Source of the DNA: Amycolatopsis iheyensis
GTDB lineage: Bacteria; Actinomycetota; Actinomycetes; Mycobacteriales; Pseudonocardiaceae
Length of the DNA: 64,000 nucleotides
Direction of reading: 5' to 3'
NCBI RefSeq assembly: GCF_024703995.1
Contig: NZ_JAMXQV010000002.1
Location: 62,001-126,000 of the forward strand
The notes under the pieces were generated by a model. The model made no database searches. It saw only the letters and a list, made by a program, of their open reading frames with translations, and was not told where the DNA came from. The translations under genes were made by a program, and so were the position numbers. This document shows, one piece after another, positions 40,783 through 49,438 of the stretch (its first letter is position 1; each line of letters starts with the position of its first letter).

Positions 40783-42032
40783 AGACCGTGTTCGTCGTCC
40801 GCGAGACGAGCGGGCACTGGATCCACGACTTCGTCGCGGCCATCCGCGGCGAAGGGTTCCGGGTCGAGGTCGTCACCGAACCGCTCGACGACGCCGAGCT
40901 CGCGGCGGCGGTGGACGGGCTCGTCGTCGTGCCCGACGTCCGGGACCCGGCGGCGGTCGCCGAAGCGCTCCGGGACCGCGAACCCGCCGCGGTGCTGACC
41001 GCGGCCGAAGGGATCATCGCGAGCACCGCCCGGGTCGCCGAGCAGCTCGGCGTCGCCCGCTGCCCGGCCGATGTGTTCACCCTGACGCACAACAAGTTCG
41101 CCGTCCGGCAGGCCCTCGCCGAGGCGGGCCTGCCGGGACCGCGCGCCGCGTTGTTCGCGGACCCCGCCGAGGCCGGGAAGATCGCCGAAGAGGTCGGCCT
41201 GCCCGCCATCGTCAAGCCGGTGAACGGCGCGGCGAGCACCCTCGTACGTACGGTGTCCACAGTGGAGGAACTACGCGCGGCGTACGAACTTCTCGCCGCC
41301 CGGCTGCCGGAGAACGCGGACGCGCGCTACCACCGCGTGCTGCCGGACGGGCTCGACCCGCGGCGCGTGTTCCTCGTCGAGGGGTTCCTCGACGGCCCGG
41401 AGTACGCGGTCGACGTACTGGTCCGCGCCGGCGTCGCCGAGCCCGTCGCGGTCGTCGGCAAGCCGCTGATCGACGACCGGAAGTTCGAGCTCGCCATGGT
41501 CTGCCCGCCGTTCGGGCTGGCCGCGGAGCGAGCGGCGGCGATCAAGAAAGCGGCCACTGACGCCGTCCTGGCCCTGGGCCTCACCTCGACGTGCGCGCAC
41601 GTCGAGGTGATCGACGACGCCGAGCGCGGGCCGGTGGTCGTCGAAGTCAACGCCGGGCGGCCCGCCGGGGGAGCGCAACCCGCGCTGCTCAAGCTGGCCA
41701 CCGGCATCGACGTCACCGCCGAAGCCGTCTCGCTCGCGCTCGGCACGCCGCCGCCCGCGCGGGGCGCAGGATTGCCCGTGCCGGTCGGCTACCTCGTCCT
41801 CTACGCCGAGCGCGCCGGGCGGCTGGTGCGCGTCGAGGGCACCGACGAGGTCGCCGACCTGCCCGAGGTGCTCGAAGTCGTCACCATCGTCGCGCCGGGC
41901 CAGGTCCTGAGCGACGATCAGGAGATCTACGCGGTCAACGTCCTCGTCGCCGGGTTCGCCGACGTCGACGACCTGGCCGCGCTGCACACCGAAGCCACCA
42001 AGCTGGTCCGTTTCGAACTGGAGGAATCATGA
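40779..42032 (+). CDS. ATP-grasp carboxylate-amine ligase (second of two)
   Basis: A 417-aa paralogue of the preceding ligase with co-linear motifs: AIVKPVNGAASTLVRTVST, VFLVEGFLDGPEYAVDVLV and HVEVIDDAERGPVVVEVNAGR. Long identical stretches such as EGFLDGPEYAVDVL indicate a tandem duplication followed by divergence, mainly in the N-terminal substrate-side domain. Two ligases could add two different amines, or the same amine at two carboxyls. GTG 40779 overlaps the upstream stop, and its own stop overlaps the oxygenase ATG. Confidence 0.88.
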   Translation: MKTVFVVRETSGHWIHDFVAAIRGEGFRVEVVTEPLDDAELAAAVDGLVVVPDVRDPAAVAEALRDREPAAVLTAAEGIIASTARVAEQLGVARCPADVFTLTHNKFAVRQALAEAGLPGPRAALFADPAEAGKIAEEVGLPAIVKPVNGAASTLVRTVSTVEELRAAYELLAARLPENADARYHRVLPDGLDPRRVFLVEGFLDGPEYAVDVLVRAGVAEPVAVVGKPLIDDRKFELAMVCPPFGLAAERAAAIKKAATDAVLALGLTSTCAHVEVIDDAERGPVVVEVNAGRPAGGAQPALLKLATGIDVTAEAVSLALGTPPPARGAGLPVPVGYLVLYAERAGRLVRVEGTDEVADLPEVLEVVTIVAPGQVLSDDQEIYAVNVLVAGFADVDDLAALHTEATKLVRFELEES

Positions 42033-42967
42033 CCGCTGCGACATCCGGGGCGTCGCTGGGGCAGCTCGAAGGCAACGAGCACACGCGCGTCGCCGTCTAC
42101 CCGGCCACCGACCTCGCGTGGGTCGAGGCGCACCTGCCGCAGCTCCAGGCGCAGCTGCGGGACCACGGCGCGATCCTGCTGCGCGGCCTGCCCGTCGACC
42201 TCGATCTGTTCAACCGGGTCACCGAGACGATCGGCGGCGCGCTGCTCACCTACACCGAGCGCTCCACCCCGCGCTCGGCGGTGGCGGGCAACATCTACAC
42301 CTCGACGGAGTACCCGCCCGCCGAGTCGATCCCGATGCACAACGAGAACTCCTACTCGGCGAGCTGGCCGGCGCGGCTGTTCTTCCTGTGCGACACCGCC
42401 GCGGAAACCGGTGGCGCGACGCCGATCGCGGACAGCCGGGCCCTGTACCAGCTGCTGCCGGACGACCTGCGCGAGCGGTTCGCGGGCGGCGTCACCTACA
42501 CGCGCGCGTTCCGCGAAGGGCTCGGCCTGACCTGGCAGGAAGCGTTCCAGACCGAGGACCGCGCGGTCGTCGAGGACTACTGCGCCCGCAACGGGCAGAC
42601 GTTCGAATGGACCGAGGACGGCCTGCGCACCCGGCACCTCCGGCCGTCCTTTGTGGAAGAACCGCACACCGGCGACACCGTGTGGTTCAACCAGGCCAAC
42701 CTGTTCCACGTCTCCAGCCTCGGCGAGGAGGTCAGCGAGGCGCTGCTCGAGCTGTACCCGGAGGCGGACCTGCCGCGCAACGCCTACTTCGCCGACGGCA
42801 GCCCGATCCCGGTCGCCGACCTCGAGCGGATCCGTGAGGTCTACGACGAGGTGAGCTACGCGTTCCCGTGGCAGGCCGGTGACATCATGGTGATCAACAA
42901 CATGCTGATGGCGCACGGCCGCGAGCCGTTCACCGGCAAGCGGCGCATCCTCGTGGCGATGACGTGA
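42029..42967 (+). CDS. TauD/SyrP-like Fe(II)/2-oxoglutarate oxygenase
   Basis: A 312-aa non-heme iron oxygenase. The facial triad is visible: His104 and Glu106 (MHNENSYS) and distal His296 (NMLMAHGREPF), with the 2-oxoglutarate Arg in GKRRILVAM. HxE rather than HxD, plus SYSASWP after it, is typical of the SyrP/clavaminate-synthase-like group that beta-hydroxylates Asp/Asn on carrier proteins. With an Asn-activating module in the same operon, beta-hydroxylation of Asn is the leading hypothesis. ATGA overlap with the ligase gene; GGAGGAAT SD. Confidence 0.88.
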   Translation: MTAATSGASLGQLEGNEHTRVAVYPATDLAWVEAHLPQLQAQLRDHGAILLRGLPVDLDLFNRVTETIGGALLTYTERSTPRSAVAGNIYTSTEYPPAESIPMHNENSYSASWPARLFFLCDTAAETGGATPIADSRALYQLLPDDLRERFAGGVTYTRAFREGLGLTWQEAFQTEDRAVVEDYCARNGQTFEWTEDGLRTRHLRPSFVEEPHTGDTVWFNQANLFHVSSLGEEVSEALLELYPEADLPRNAYFADGSPIPVADLERIREVYDEVSYAFPWQAGDIMVINNMLMAHGREPFTGKRRILVAMT

Positions 42968-43590
42968 CGGTGGTCGTGCTGCTCGCCCACCCGCGGCCGG
43001 GCAGCTTCAACCACGCACTGGCCGCCCGGGTGGTCGAAACACTGGAGCGCGCCGGGGCGCCGGTGCGGTTCCACGACTTGTACGCCGAAGGCTTCGACCC
43101 GGTGCTGACCGCGGAAGAGGCCTACACCAGCGGCACCCGGGCGGAGGCGTTCCTGGCCGCCGAACCGGATCCGCTGGTGCGCCGGCACCGCGAGGAACTG
43201 GGTGAGGCGACCGGGCTCGTCGCGATTCACCCGAACTGGTGGGGCAAGCCGCCGGCGATCCTCAGCGGCTGGCTCGACCGGATCCTCGTCCCCGGCGTCG
43301 CCTACCGCCTCGACGACGCCGGCGGCGCGCCGGAGTCGCTGCTGTCGCTGCGGCGGCTGCTGGTCGTCAACACCTCCGACACGACCGAGGAACGCGAGCG
43401 GACCCTGTTCGGCGACCCGCTCGACGCGATCTGGCGGCGCTGCCTGGCGCCCTACCTCGGCGAGCCGGCGGTGGAGCGGGTCGTGTTCCGGGTGGTCGCC
43501 GACGCGTCCGAAAAACGTCGTGCCGAGTGGCTCGACGACGTCGAAGCGGTGGTCCGGCGGTCACTGACCAGTTCCGGACAGTGCTCTTGA
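42964..43590 (+). CDS. Flavodoxin-fold NAD(P)H-quinone-oxidoreductase-like protein
   Basis: A 208-aa flavodoxin-2 family enzyme: VVLLAHPRPGSFNHALA (FMN phosphate loop), IHPNWWGKPPAILSGWLDRIL (the MdaB/KefF-type WWGxPAxLKGWxDRV signature) and a C-terminal dimer helix. These FMN enzymes reduce quinones, or double bonds and nitro groups. It is the last gene of the overlapping series (GTGA overlap), so either a reductive tailoring step or redox protection is plausible. Confidence 0.88.
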   Translation: MTVVVLLAHPRPGSFNHALAARVVETLERAGAPVRFHDLYAEGFDPVLTAEEAYTSGTRAEAFLAAEPDPLVRRHREELGEATGLVAIHPNWWGKPPAILSGWLDRILVPGVAYRLDDAGGAPESLLSLRRLLVVNTSDTTEERERTLFGDPLDAIWRRCLAPYLGEPAVERVVFRVVADASEKRRAEWLDDVEAVVRRSLTSSGQCS

Positions 43591-43603
43591 GCGGATTTTC
43601 CGC
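43591..43603 (+). terminator. Short hairpin after the biosynthetic operon
   Basis: GCGGA-TTT-TCCGC begins one base after the last operon stop codon. The stem is only 5 bp with a T-rich loop, so it is a weak terminator candidate. No stronger hairpin is seen before the next gene at 43645. Confidence 0.3.
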
Positions 43604-43644
43604 CGCGTGTCATCCTCGGGCGAGACGACAGCGAGGGGGAACCC

Positions 43645-43959
43645 GTGAGCATGCTCGAGCGGATGGCCGAAGAACGCCGTCTCCGTCAGGAAACCGCCCC
43701 GCAGGCCCCGGCCGGGCAGCAGTGGGGCACGTGCGTGAGCGTCCGCGGCGCCGGCGAGCGGCGCCGCCGGGTGGCGCGGGTGCTGCTGGCGAGCGGCATG
43801 GTCATCACCGCCTACCTGCCACTGGGCGCGGTCGTGCCCGCGGTCGACGCGCCCGTACTGGTCCAGACCAGGGCGATCGGCGACGGCCCGCAGGGCGACT
43901 CGGTGATCGTGTCGGCCATCGGTGACCAGCCGCCGACCGGCGACGTCATCGCGTTCTGA
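43645..43959 (+). CDS. Hypothetical small single-pass membrane protein
   Basis: A 104-aa protein with a charged cytoplasmic N-terminus ([20 protein letters not shown]), one hydrophobic segment (~46-66, [21 protein letters not shown]) and a short polar C-terminus. GTG 43645 follows GAGGGGGA. I recognise no family. It lies just after the biosynthetic operon and 5 bp before rimO; the short distance suggests co-transcription with rimO rather than with the NRPS genes. Confidence 0.6.
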   Translation: MSMLERMAEERRLRQETAPQAPAGQQWGTCVSVRGAGERRRRVARVLLASGMVITAYLPLGAVVPAVDAPVLVQTRAIGDGPQGDSVIVSAIGDQPPTGDVIAF

Positions 43960-43964
43960 CCGCC

Positions 43965-45701
43965 GTGCGCAAGGTTTCCCTGGTCACCTTGGGCTGCGCG
44001 CGCAACGAGGTCGACTCGGACGAGCTGGCCGCGCGCCTCGACGAGGCCGGCTGGGAGCTGGCCGGACCCGGCGCCGAAGCCGACGTGGTCGTGGTGAACA
44101 CGTGCGGCTTCATCGAGGCGGCCAAGAAGGAGTCCATCGACACGGTGCTGGCCGCGTCGGCGACGGGCGCGAAGGTGGTCGCGGTCGGCTGCATGGCCGA
44201 GCGGTACGGCCGCGAGCTGGCGGACGCACTGCCGGAAGCGGCCGCGGTGCTGTCGTTCGACGACTACCCGGAGATCGGCGAGCGCCTCGGCGAGGTCGTG
44301 AACGGGCAGTCGCATGCGGCGCACACACCCCGCGACCGCCGGACACTGCTGCCGATCTCACCGGTGAAACGCCCTGCGGCGGCTACGGCTCATGTGCCGG
44401 GGCACGCTTCGCCGGGTGCGGCATCGGGGGTGAGGCCCGCTCAGGCTGCGGGGCCTGCCTTGCCGGGTGGGTCGGCGGTTGGTGCCGAGGTGCGGGGCGA
44501 GCCATCGGGGCTGCGGCCCGCTCAGGCTGCGGGGCCTGCCTTGCCGGGTGGGTCGGCGCTTGGCGCCGAGGTGCGGAGCGAGCCATCGGTACCGCGGCCC
44601 GCCCAGGCAGTGGGGCCCGCTTTGCCGGGTGGGTCGGCGGTTGGTGCCGAGGTGCGGGGCGAGCCATCGGTGCGGCGGCCCGCTCAGGCTGCGGGGCTTG
44701 CTTTGCCGAGTGAGCCTGCAGTCGGCGTCGAGGTGCGGAGCGAGCCATCGGTACCGCAGCCCGCCTCCACCGTCCCCGAGCACGGTCCGGCGAGCGGGCC
44801 GCGCGTGCTGCGGCACCGGCTCGGCGGCGGGCCCGTCGCGCCGCTCAAGCTGGCGTCCGGCTGCGACCGGCGCTGCACGTTCTGCGCCATCCCGAGCTTC
44901 CGCGGCGCCTTCGTCTCGCGCCCGGCCGCCGAAATCCTCGCCGAAGCCGAGTGGCTCGCCGGCCACGGCGTGCGGGAACTGGTGCTGGTGAGCGAGAACT
45001 CGACCTCCTACGGCAAGGACCTCGGCGACCTACAAGCGCTGGAGAAGCTGCTGCCGAAGCTCGCGGGCGTCGTCGACCGGGTGCGGGTGAGCTACCTGCA
45101 GCCGGCCGAGCTGCGGCCGACCCTCGTCGAGACCATCGCCGGGACGCCCGGCGTCGTGCCCTACTTCGACCTGTCGTTCCAGCACGCCAGCGGCCCGGTG
45201 CTGCGGCGGATGCGCCGGTTCGGCGACCGGACGCGGTTCCTCCAGCTGCTGGAGCGGGTGCGGGCGCTGGCGCCGGACGCGGGCGTGCGCTCGAACTTCA
45301 TCGCCGGCTTCCCCGGCGAGACCGACGCCGACTTCGCCGAGCTGAAGGCGTTCCTCACCGAAGCGCGGCTGGACGTCGCCGGGGTGTTCGGCTATTCGGA
45401 CGAAGACGGCACCGAGGCCGCCGGCCTGCCGGACAAGGTGCCCGAGCCGGTGCGCGCCCAGCGTGTCGAGGAGCTTTCGGTGCTCGCCGAGGAGCTGGCC
45501 TCCCGCCGCGCCGAGGAACGCGTCGGCTCGGTCATCGAGGTGCTCGTCGGGACCGGGGAGCGTGGCTGGGCCGCGCACCAGGCGCCGGAGCTCGACGGGC
45601 ACGTGACGTTCCCCGGCGCGCGTCCGGAGCCGGGTTCGCTGGTCCGGGCCGAGGTCACCGCCGCCAACGGGATCGACCTGGAGGCGCGGCCGCTGCCATG
45701 A
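43965..45701 (+). CDS. rimO: Ribosomal protein S12 methylthiotransferase RimO with repeat insertion
   Basis: A 578-aa radical SAM methylthiotransferase, larger than the usual ~440-490. The N-terminal MTTase domain has its three cluster Cys ([24 protein letters not shown]). The radical-SAM CxxxCxxC is Cys300/304/307 ([10 protein letters not shown]). A TRAM domain is at the C-terminus. RimO beta-methylthiolates the conserved Asp of S12. Between the two catalytic domains lie ~150 low-complexity residues, including four 27-residue repeats encoded at 44433-44756. The inter-domain site and intact frame mean the enzyme may still function. GTG 43965 is the start. Confidence 0.9.
   Translation: MRKVSLVTLGCARNEVDSDELAARLDEAGWELAGPGAEADVVVVNTCGFIEAAKKESIDTVLAASATGAKVVAVGCMAERYGRELADALPEAAAVLSFDDYPEIGERLGEVVNGQSHAAHTPRDRRTLLPISPVKRPAAATAHVPGHASPGAASGVRPAQAAGPALPGGSAVGAEVRGEPSGLRPAQAAGPALPGGSALGAEVRSEPSVPRPAQAVGPALPGGSAVGAEVRGEPSVRRPAQAAGLALPSEPAVGVEVRSEPSVPQPASTVPEHGPASGPRVLRHRLGGGPVAPLKLASGCDRRCTFCAIPSFRGAFVSRPAAEILAEAEWLAGHGVRELVLVSENSTSYGKDLGDLQALEKLLPKLAGVVDRVRVSYLQPAELRPTLVETIAGTPGVVPYFDLSFQHASGPVLRRMRRFGDRTRFLQLLERVRALAPDAGVRSNFIAGFPGETDADFAELKAFLTEARLDVAGVFGYSDEDGTEAAGLPDKVPEPVRAQRVEELSVLAEELASRRAEERVGSVIEVLVGTGERGWAAHQAPELDGHVTFPGARPEPGSLVRAEVTAANGIDLEARPLP
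44433..44756 (+). repeat. Four tandem 81-bp repeats inside rimO
   Basis: Units at 44433-44513, 44514-44594, 44595-44675 and 44676-44756 each encode a variant of [19 protein letters not shown] followed by VRGEPSG/S. The units are 81 bp (27 codons), so copy-number change keeps the frame. Similarity decays in the fourth copy. The related upstream and downstream flanks ([20 protein letters not shown]) look like partial units. Confidence 0.9.
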
Positions 45702-46610
45702 TCAGCGGAGGCTGTCGAGCGCCAGCTTCGCCGCCTGGGCGATCAGCCGGTCGTCGGCCTTGGCGTTCGCGGTCTTCTTGTCCGACATGACCACCAGCAC
45801 GATCGGCGCGCGCCCGGGCGGCCAGACGACGGCGATGTCGTTGCGTGTCGCGTACTCGCCGGTGCCGGTCTTGTCGGCGACGGCCCAGCCCGCGGGCGCA
45901 CCCGCCCGGATGACCGTCGCGCCGGTGAGGTTGGCGCGCATCATGTCGGTCAGGATCGTCCGCTTCTCCGGCGGCAGCGCGGTACCGAGGGTGAACGCGC
46001 GCAGCGTCGTGGCCATCGCGCGCGGGGTGCTGGTGTCCCGGATGTCGCCCGGCGCGAGGTCGTTCAGCCCGGGCTCGGTCCGGTCGACGTGGGTGGTCGT
46101 GTCGCCGATCCCGCGCAGGGCGGCGGCGAGACCCGGCGGGCCGCCGAGCTCCTTGAACAGCAGGTTGGCGGCGGTGTTGTCGCTGTAGCGCAGGGCCGCG
46201 TCGATCGCGTCGCGCAGCGAGATGCCGGTGTCGACGTGCTTCTCGGTGACCGGCGAGTTCTCCTGCAGGTCGGCGCGGGTGTACTTGAGCACCTTCGCGA
46301 GCCCCTCGACGCTGGTGCGCTGCAGGACCGCGGCCGAGGAGAACGCCTTGTGGGTCGAGGCGTAGCCGAAGCGCTCGTCGGCGCGGTGGGTGAGCTCGCG
46401 GCCGGAGCCGGTGTCCACGGCGTACAGGCCGAGGCGGGCGTCGAACTCCTTCTCCAGCGGCGCGAAGTCCGGCTGGGGTGCGACGGCGGTGGCCGTCGTC
46501 GCGGCGGTGGTCGTGGCCGCGCTCGGGGCCGGGGCCTCGGCGGCGCAGGCGGCGAGCGGGACGAGGACCAGCGCGGCGAGCGCGGCGCGGCGGACGTGGG
46601 GGAACGGCAC
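45702..46610 (-). CDS. Class A beta-lactamase, probable lipoprotein
   Basis: A 302-aa enzyme. The signal peptide ends in the lipobox LAAC (Cys22), followed by a Thr/Ala-rich linker, suggesting membrane anchoring. Catalytic motifs are complete: STHK (nucleophile Ser), SDN in YSDNTAAN, the omega-loop ExxLN (EPGLND) and KTG (ADKTGTGEY). It hydrolyses beta-lactams outside the membrane. The start is GTG 46610 with AAAGGA seven bases upstream. It diverges from a LysR gene and a BlaB-like gene, matching the Streptomyces cacaoi blaL-blaA-blaB layout. Confidence 0.93.
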   Translation of the reverse strand: MPFPHVRRAALAALVLVPLAACAAEAPAPSAATTTAATTATAVAPQPDFAPLEKEFDARLGLYAVDTGSGRELTHRADERFGYASTHKAFSSAAVLQRTSVEGLAKVLKYTRADLQENSPVTEKHVDTGISLRDAIDAALRYSDNTAANLLFKELGGPPGLAAALRGIGDTTTHVDRTEPGLNDLAPGDIRDTSTPRAMATTLRAFTLGTALPPEKRTILTDMMRANLTGATVIRAGAPAGWAVADKTGTGEYATRNDIAVVWPPGRAPIVLVVMSDKKTANAKADDRLIAQAAKLALDSLR

Positions 46611-46677
46611 AGGGCATCCTTTCCGATCTTGATCGACATCCGCAGTCTCGCGAGGTTCGCTCATGCTGTCCAAGACG

Positions 46678-46692
46678 GAAACGCGCGGTTTC
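46678..46692. promoter_or_regulatory. Inverted repeat between beta-lactamase and LysR genes
   Basis: GAAAC-GCGCG-GTTTC, a perfect 5-bp inverted repeat with a 5-bp spacer, in the divergent intergenic region. Its position suits a LysR binding site controlling both promoters. Confidence 0.55.
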
Positions 46693-46719
46693 ATGCCGGA
46701 AGTGCATAGAGTGGGCCGG

Positions 46720-47589
46720 GTGGACCTGGTCGGTGGGTGCAGGGCGTTCGTGAGCGTGAGCGAGGCGGGCAGCTTCACGGCGGGTGCGGCGGTCGCGCAC
46801 ATCCCGCAGCCGGTGGCGAGCCGGCGGATCGCGGCGCTGGAGCAGCACTTCGGCGCGCGCCTGTTCGACCGCTCGACGCGGCGGGCGCGGCTGACGCCGT
46901 TCGGCCGGGACGTCCTGCCCTCGGCCCGGCGGCTCGTCCAGCTGGCGGACGCGCTCGAGCACGACGCGAAGCACGCCCGTCAGCGGCCGATGCGGGTGGC
47001 TGTCCCGGACACGTGCGGGGTGCGTGACCTGGCCGAGCTCGCCGCCGAGGCGGGCGCGCTGGAAGTCCACCTGGAGTTCCGGGCGGCCGCGCCGGGGGAG
47101 CGGGCCGAGCTGGTCCGCACGAATGAGGTGCGGGCCGCGCTCACGGCCGTCCCGGCCGAGGAGGGCGTCTGGTCGGTGCCGCTGGGCCTGGCCGGGATCG
47201 CGGCACCGCCGGGCCGGGTGGTGCACCTGGAGACGTTGCGGGCGGGCCGGGGCGCGGGCCCGCGGCGTCGGGTGTGGCTGCAGCCGGAGGACGACGTCCC
47301 GCACGTCCGGGACCGGGTGCTGCGGGTCCGCGACGCGGTGGGCCTGCGACCGGCGCAGGTCGGCGTGGCCGAGTCGCTGACGTCGGCGGTCGCGGCGGTG
47401 TTCGGGTCGTCGGACCTGCTGCTGTGTTCGGCGGCGCAGGCGGCGGACCTGGGGCTGCACTGGCGTCCGGTCGGCGAGCTGGACTTGGCCCGGGGGTATG
47501 CGGTGGCGGCCACCGTGGGCGAGGACGCGGACCGCCTGCGCACGGCGTTGTCGGCGGCGGTCGCCCGGTGTCTGGGGGTCGAAGGATGA
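46720..47589 (+). CDS. LysR-family regulator of beta-lactamase (BlaA-like)
   Basis: A 289-aa LTTR. The HTH is [20 protein letters not shown] followed by [26 protein letters not shown], then an effector domain of the substrate-binding-protein fold, rather short and Ala/Arg-rich. GTG 46720 fits the usual LTTR N-terminus; an in-frame ATG at 46693 abuts the inverted repeat and is less likely. It is divergent to the class A beta-lactamase and overlaps the BlaB-like gene by ATGA. By analogy with S. cacaoi it activates the beta-lactamase. Confidence 0.85.
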   Translation: MDLVGGCRAFVSVSEAGSFTAGAAVAHIPQPVASRRIAALEQHFGARLFDRSTRRARLTPFGRDVLPSARRLVQLADALEHDAKHARQRPMRVAVPDTCGVRDLAELAAEAGALEVHLEFRAAAPGERAELVRTNEVRAALTAVPAEEGVWSVPLGLAGIAAPPGRVVHLETLRAGRGAGPRRRVWLQPEDDVPHVRDRVLRVRDAVGLRPAQVGVAESLTSAVAAVFGSSDLLLCSAAQAADLGLHWRPVGELDLARGYAVAATVGEDADRLRTALSAAVARCLGVEG

Positions 47590-48488
47590 GCACGGAGGCA
47601 CTCCTCCGCGGGTTGCGAGCGGACCTCGAAGACGGCGGCCTGCGCGGGTCGTTCCTGGTCCGGGACCTGAGGTCGGGCCACGAGCTGGCCATCGACCCGG
47701 ATCGCGAGTACCCGATCGCGTCGCTGGTGAAGGTGCCCCTGGCGATGGCGACTCTGGAGCGCATCCGCCGGGGCGAGCTGGACGGCGCGACCCCGATGGA
47801 GGTGCCGCCGGGCGGGGTGAGCACCCCCGGCCCGATCGGGGTGACGCGGTTCCGCCACCCCGCCGTCATCGCGATCGACGACCTGGTCTACCTGAGCACG
47901 TCGCTGAGCGACGGCGCGGCGGCGGACGTCCTGTTCGACCTGACCCCGCCGGCGGAGATCACGCGGATCCTGGGGGAGTGGGGCCTGCGCGGGATCGCGG
48001 TGCGCCACCTGATGCGGGACCTGGTGGACACCCCGGCGGAGCGCTTCCCGGCGGCGGAGGCGGACTTGGCCCACACCTTGGCGATCGGCGCGGGGACGGC
48101 GGGCCAGGGCCATCGCCTCCCGCAGCTCGACGTGACCCGGGCGAACTCGGCGTCGGCGCGGTCGTTCGCGGAGGTGCTGCAGGCACTGTGGACACCGTCG
48201 AAGATCGACCCTTCGGTGGCGGCGCGGGTCCGGGAGCTGATGGCGAACAACGTGCTGCGCCACCGCCTGACCCCGGACTTCGCTTCGGACGCGGCGCGCT
48301 GGTCGTCGAAGACCGGGACACTGCTGAACCTGCGGCACGAGGCCGGGGTGGTCGAACACGCGGACGGCCGGGTGTTCGGGGTGGTGGCGCTGACCCAGTC
48401 CCGGGTGCCCGCTGTGGTCCAGCCGGAGGCGGAGGTGCTGATGGCCCGGGTGGCCCGAGCCCTGCGGGATCACCTGCGCGGGAGGTGA
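47586..48488 (+). CDS. Penicillin-recognising serine-hydrolase-like protein (BlaB-like)
   Basis: A 300-aa class A beta-lactamase/PBP fold without a signal peptide, so cytoplasmic. SxxK is Ser46-Leu-Val-Lys49 and KTG is present (WSSKTGTLL), but the second motif is SDG rather than SDN, and the omega-loop Glu is not clear. That is the pattern of the S. cacaoi BlaB regulator, which acts with LysR-type BlaA rather than hydrolysing antibiotics. ATG 47586 is coupled to the LysR stop. A weak hydrolase activity cannot be excluded. Confidence 0.8.
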   Translation: MSTEALLRGLRADLEDGGLRGSFLVRDLRSGHELAIDPDREYPIASLVKVPLAMATLERIRRGELDGATPMEVPPGGVSTPGPIGVTRFRHPAVIAIDDLVYLSTSLSDGAAADVLFDLTPPAEITRILGEWGLRGIAVRHLMRDLVDTPAERFPAAEADLAHTLAIGAGTAGQGHRLPQLDVTRANSASARSFAEVLQALWTPSKIDPSVAARVRELMANNVLRHRLTPDFASDAARWSSKTGTLLNLRHEAGVVEHADGRVFGVVALTQSRVPAVVQPEAEVLMARVARALRDHLRGR

Positions 48489-48492
48489 GCGC

Positions 48493-49059
48493 TCAGACCG
48501 TGGCCTTCACCCCGAACTCCACCTCGGCCGTCAGCACCGTCCCGGCGGTCCGTCCCGGCGCGGTGTGATCACCCCAGTACAGGTTCGTGTGTGCCACGAC
48601 CGCCTCCGGGCCGGGCGCCCCGAACGCCGACAGGTCCTCGGTCGTGTGCGCGTCCGAAACCAGCACCGCGTCATACCCTCGCACGATCGCCCCGTGCAGG
48701 GTCGACCGGATGCACGCGTCCGTCTGCGCCCCGGCCACCACCAGCCGGCCCACACCACGCGCGGCCAGCTCCGGCTCCAGCGACGTCTCCTCGAACGAGT
48801 CGAAGTATTCCTTGTGCACCAAGGCCTCGCCTTCCCGCCGGGGCAGCTCCGCCACGTACTGCCACGGCTCGCTGTCGCGGGGCAGCTCGGCGCTCGTGTG
48901 CTGCACCCACACGACCTCGACACCCGCTTCCCGGGCCTTGGCCACCAACGTGACGATGTTCGAGATCACCGAGGCGCGCGCAAACGCCTCCCGCATGACG
49001 CCGTTCTGGACGTCGATCACCAGCAGCGCCGTGTTCGGGCGGTCGGTCAATGTGGTCAT
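48493..49059 (-). CDS. Isochorismatase-family cysteine hydrolase
   Basis: A 188-aa cysteine hydrolase with triad Asp16 (VIDVQNG), Lys83 (VHKEYFDSF) and Cys116 (GAQTDACIRST), including the expected cis-peptide region VVAGAQ. Members include nicotinamidases and N-carbamoyl amidases; a catalytic Cys means it is not a non-hydrolytic EntB-type. The substrate is unknown. It lies convergent to the BlaB-like gene (4-bp gap). Confidence 0.87.
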   Translation of the reverse strand: MTTLTDRPNTALLVIDVQNGVMREAFARASVISNIVTLVAKAREAGVEVVWVQHTSAELPRDSEPWQYVAELPRREGEALVHKEYFDSFEETSLEPELAARGVGRLVVAGAQTDACIRSTLHGAIVRGYDAVLVSDAHTTEDLSAFGAPGPEAVVAHTNLYWGDHTAPGRTAGTVLTAEVEFGVKATV

Positions 49060-49112
49060 GCGGTCACGATAAACCCGGCCACCGACAGTTTTCGCCAGCT
49101 AGCATGCGGGCC

Positions 49113-49394
49113 ATGGACTACGGGATGCTGTTGCTCGGGATCGTCCTGCTGGTGGCGGTCGTCGGACTGAGCTCGTCGACCACCGAACGGCGGCTCAGCC
49201 GGCGGCTCGACCGGATGGAACGGAAGCTGGACGCCATCGTCACCCAGCTCGGCGTGACCGTCGAAGAGCCGGGGCTCGCCGAGGTCACCGCGTTGGTGCG
49301 TGAGGGTAAGAAGATCCAGGCCATCAAGACCTACCGCGAACACACGGGCGCGGACCTCAAGGAGGCCCGCGACGCCGTCGAGCGGCTCGCTTAG
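49113..49394 (+). CDS. Small membrane protein with ribosomal L7/L12 C-terminal-like domain
   Basis: A 93-aa protein with an N-terminal hydrophobic helix (DYGMLLLGIVLLVAVVGLS), a basic coiled segment (RRLSRRLDRMERKLDAI) and a C-terminal L7/L12-CTD-like fold (VTALVREGKKIQAIKTYREHTG, then DLKEARDAVERLA). Such membrane-tethered L12-like proteins are frequent in actinobacteria; their function is unknown. Its TAG stop (49392-49394) overlaps the left end of the mobile-element inverted repeat, so the original last residues may have been altered by the insertion. Confidence 0.75.
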   Translation: MDYGMLLLGIVLLVAVVGLSSSTTERRLSRRLDRMERKLDAIVTQLGVTVEEPGLAEVTALVREGKKIQAIKTYREHTGADLKEARDAVERLA

Positions 49395-49410
49395 ACCTGG
49401 TCTCAAAACT
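49393..49410 (+). repeat. Left terminal inverted repeat
   Basis: AGACCTGGTCTCAAAACT, the exact reverse complement of 50814-50831. It overlaps the stop codon of the L7/L12-like gene. Confidence 0.9.
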
Positions 49411-49438
49411 TGAGGGTGTCACTGCGTAAGCGGGGATC

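Noticed and set aside
44433..44756. CRISPR array
   Set aside because: Repeats are contiguous 81-bp coding units without unique spacers, inside rimO; there are no cas genes in the window.
45702..48488. Beta-lactamase locus as self-resistance for the NRPS product
   Set aside because: It is separated by rimO and an unrelated gene, has its own divergent regulator, and the assembly line shows no beta-lactam-specific enzyme; only a speculative Cys-TE link exists.
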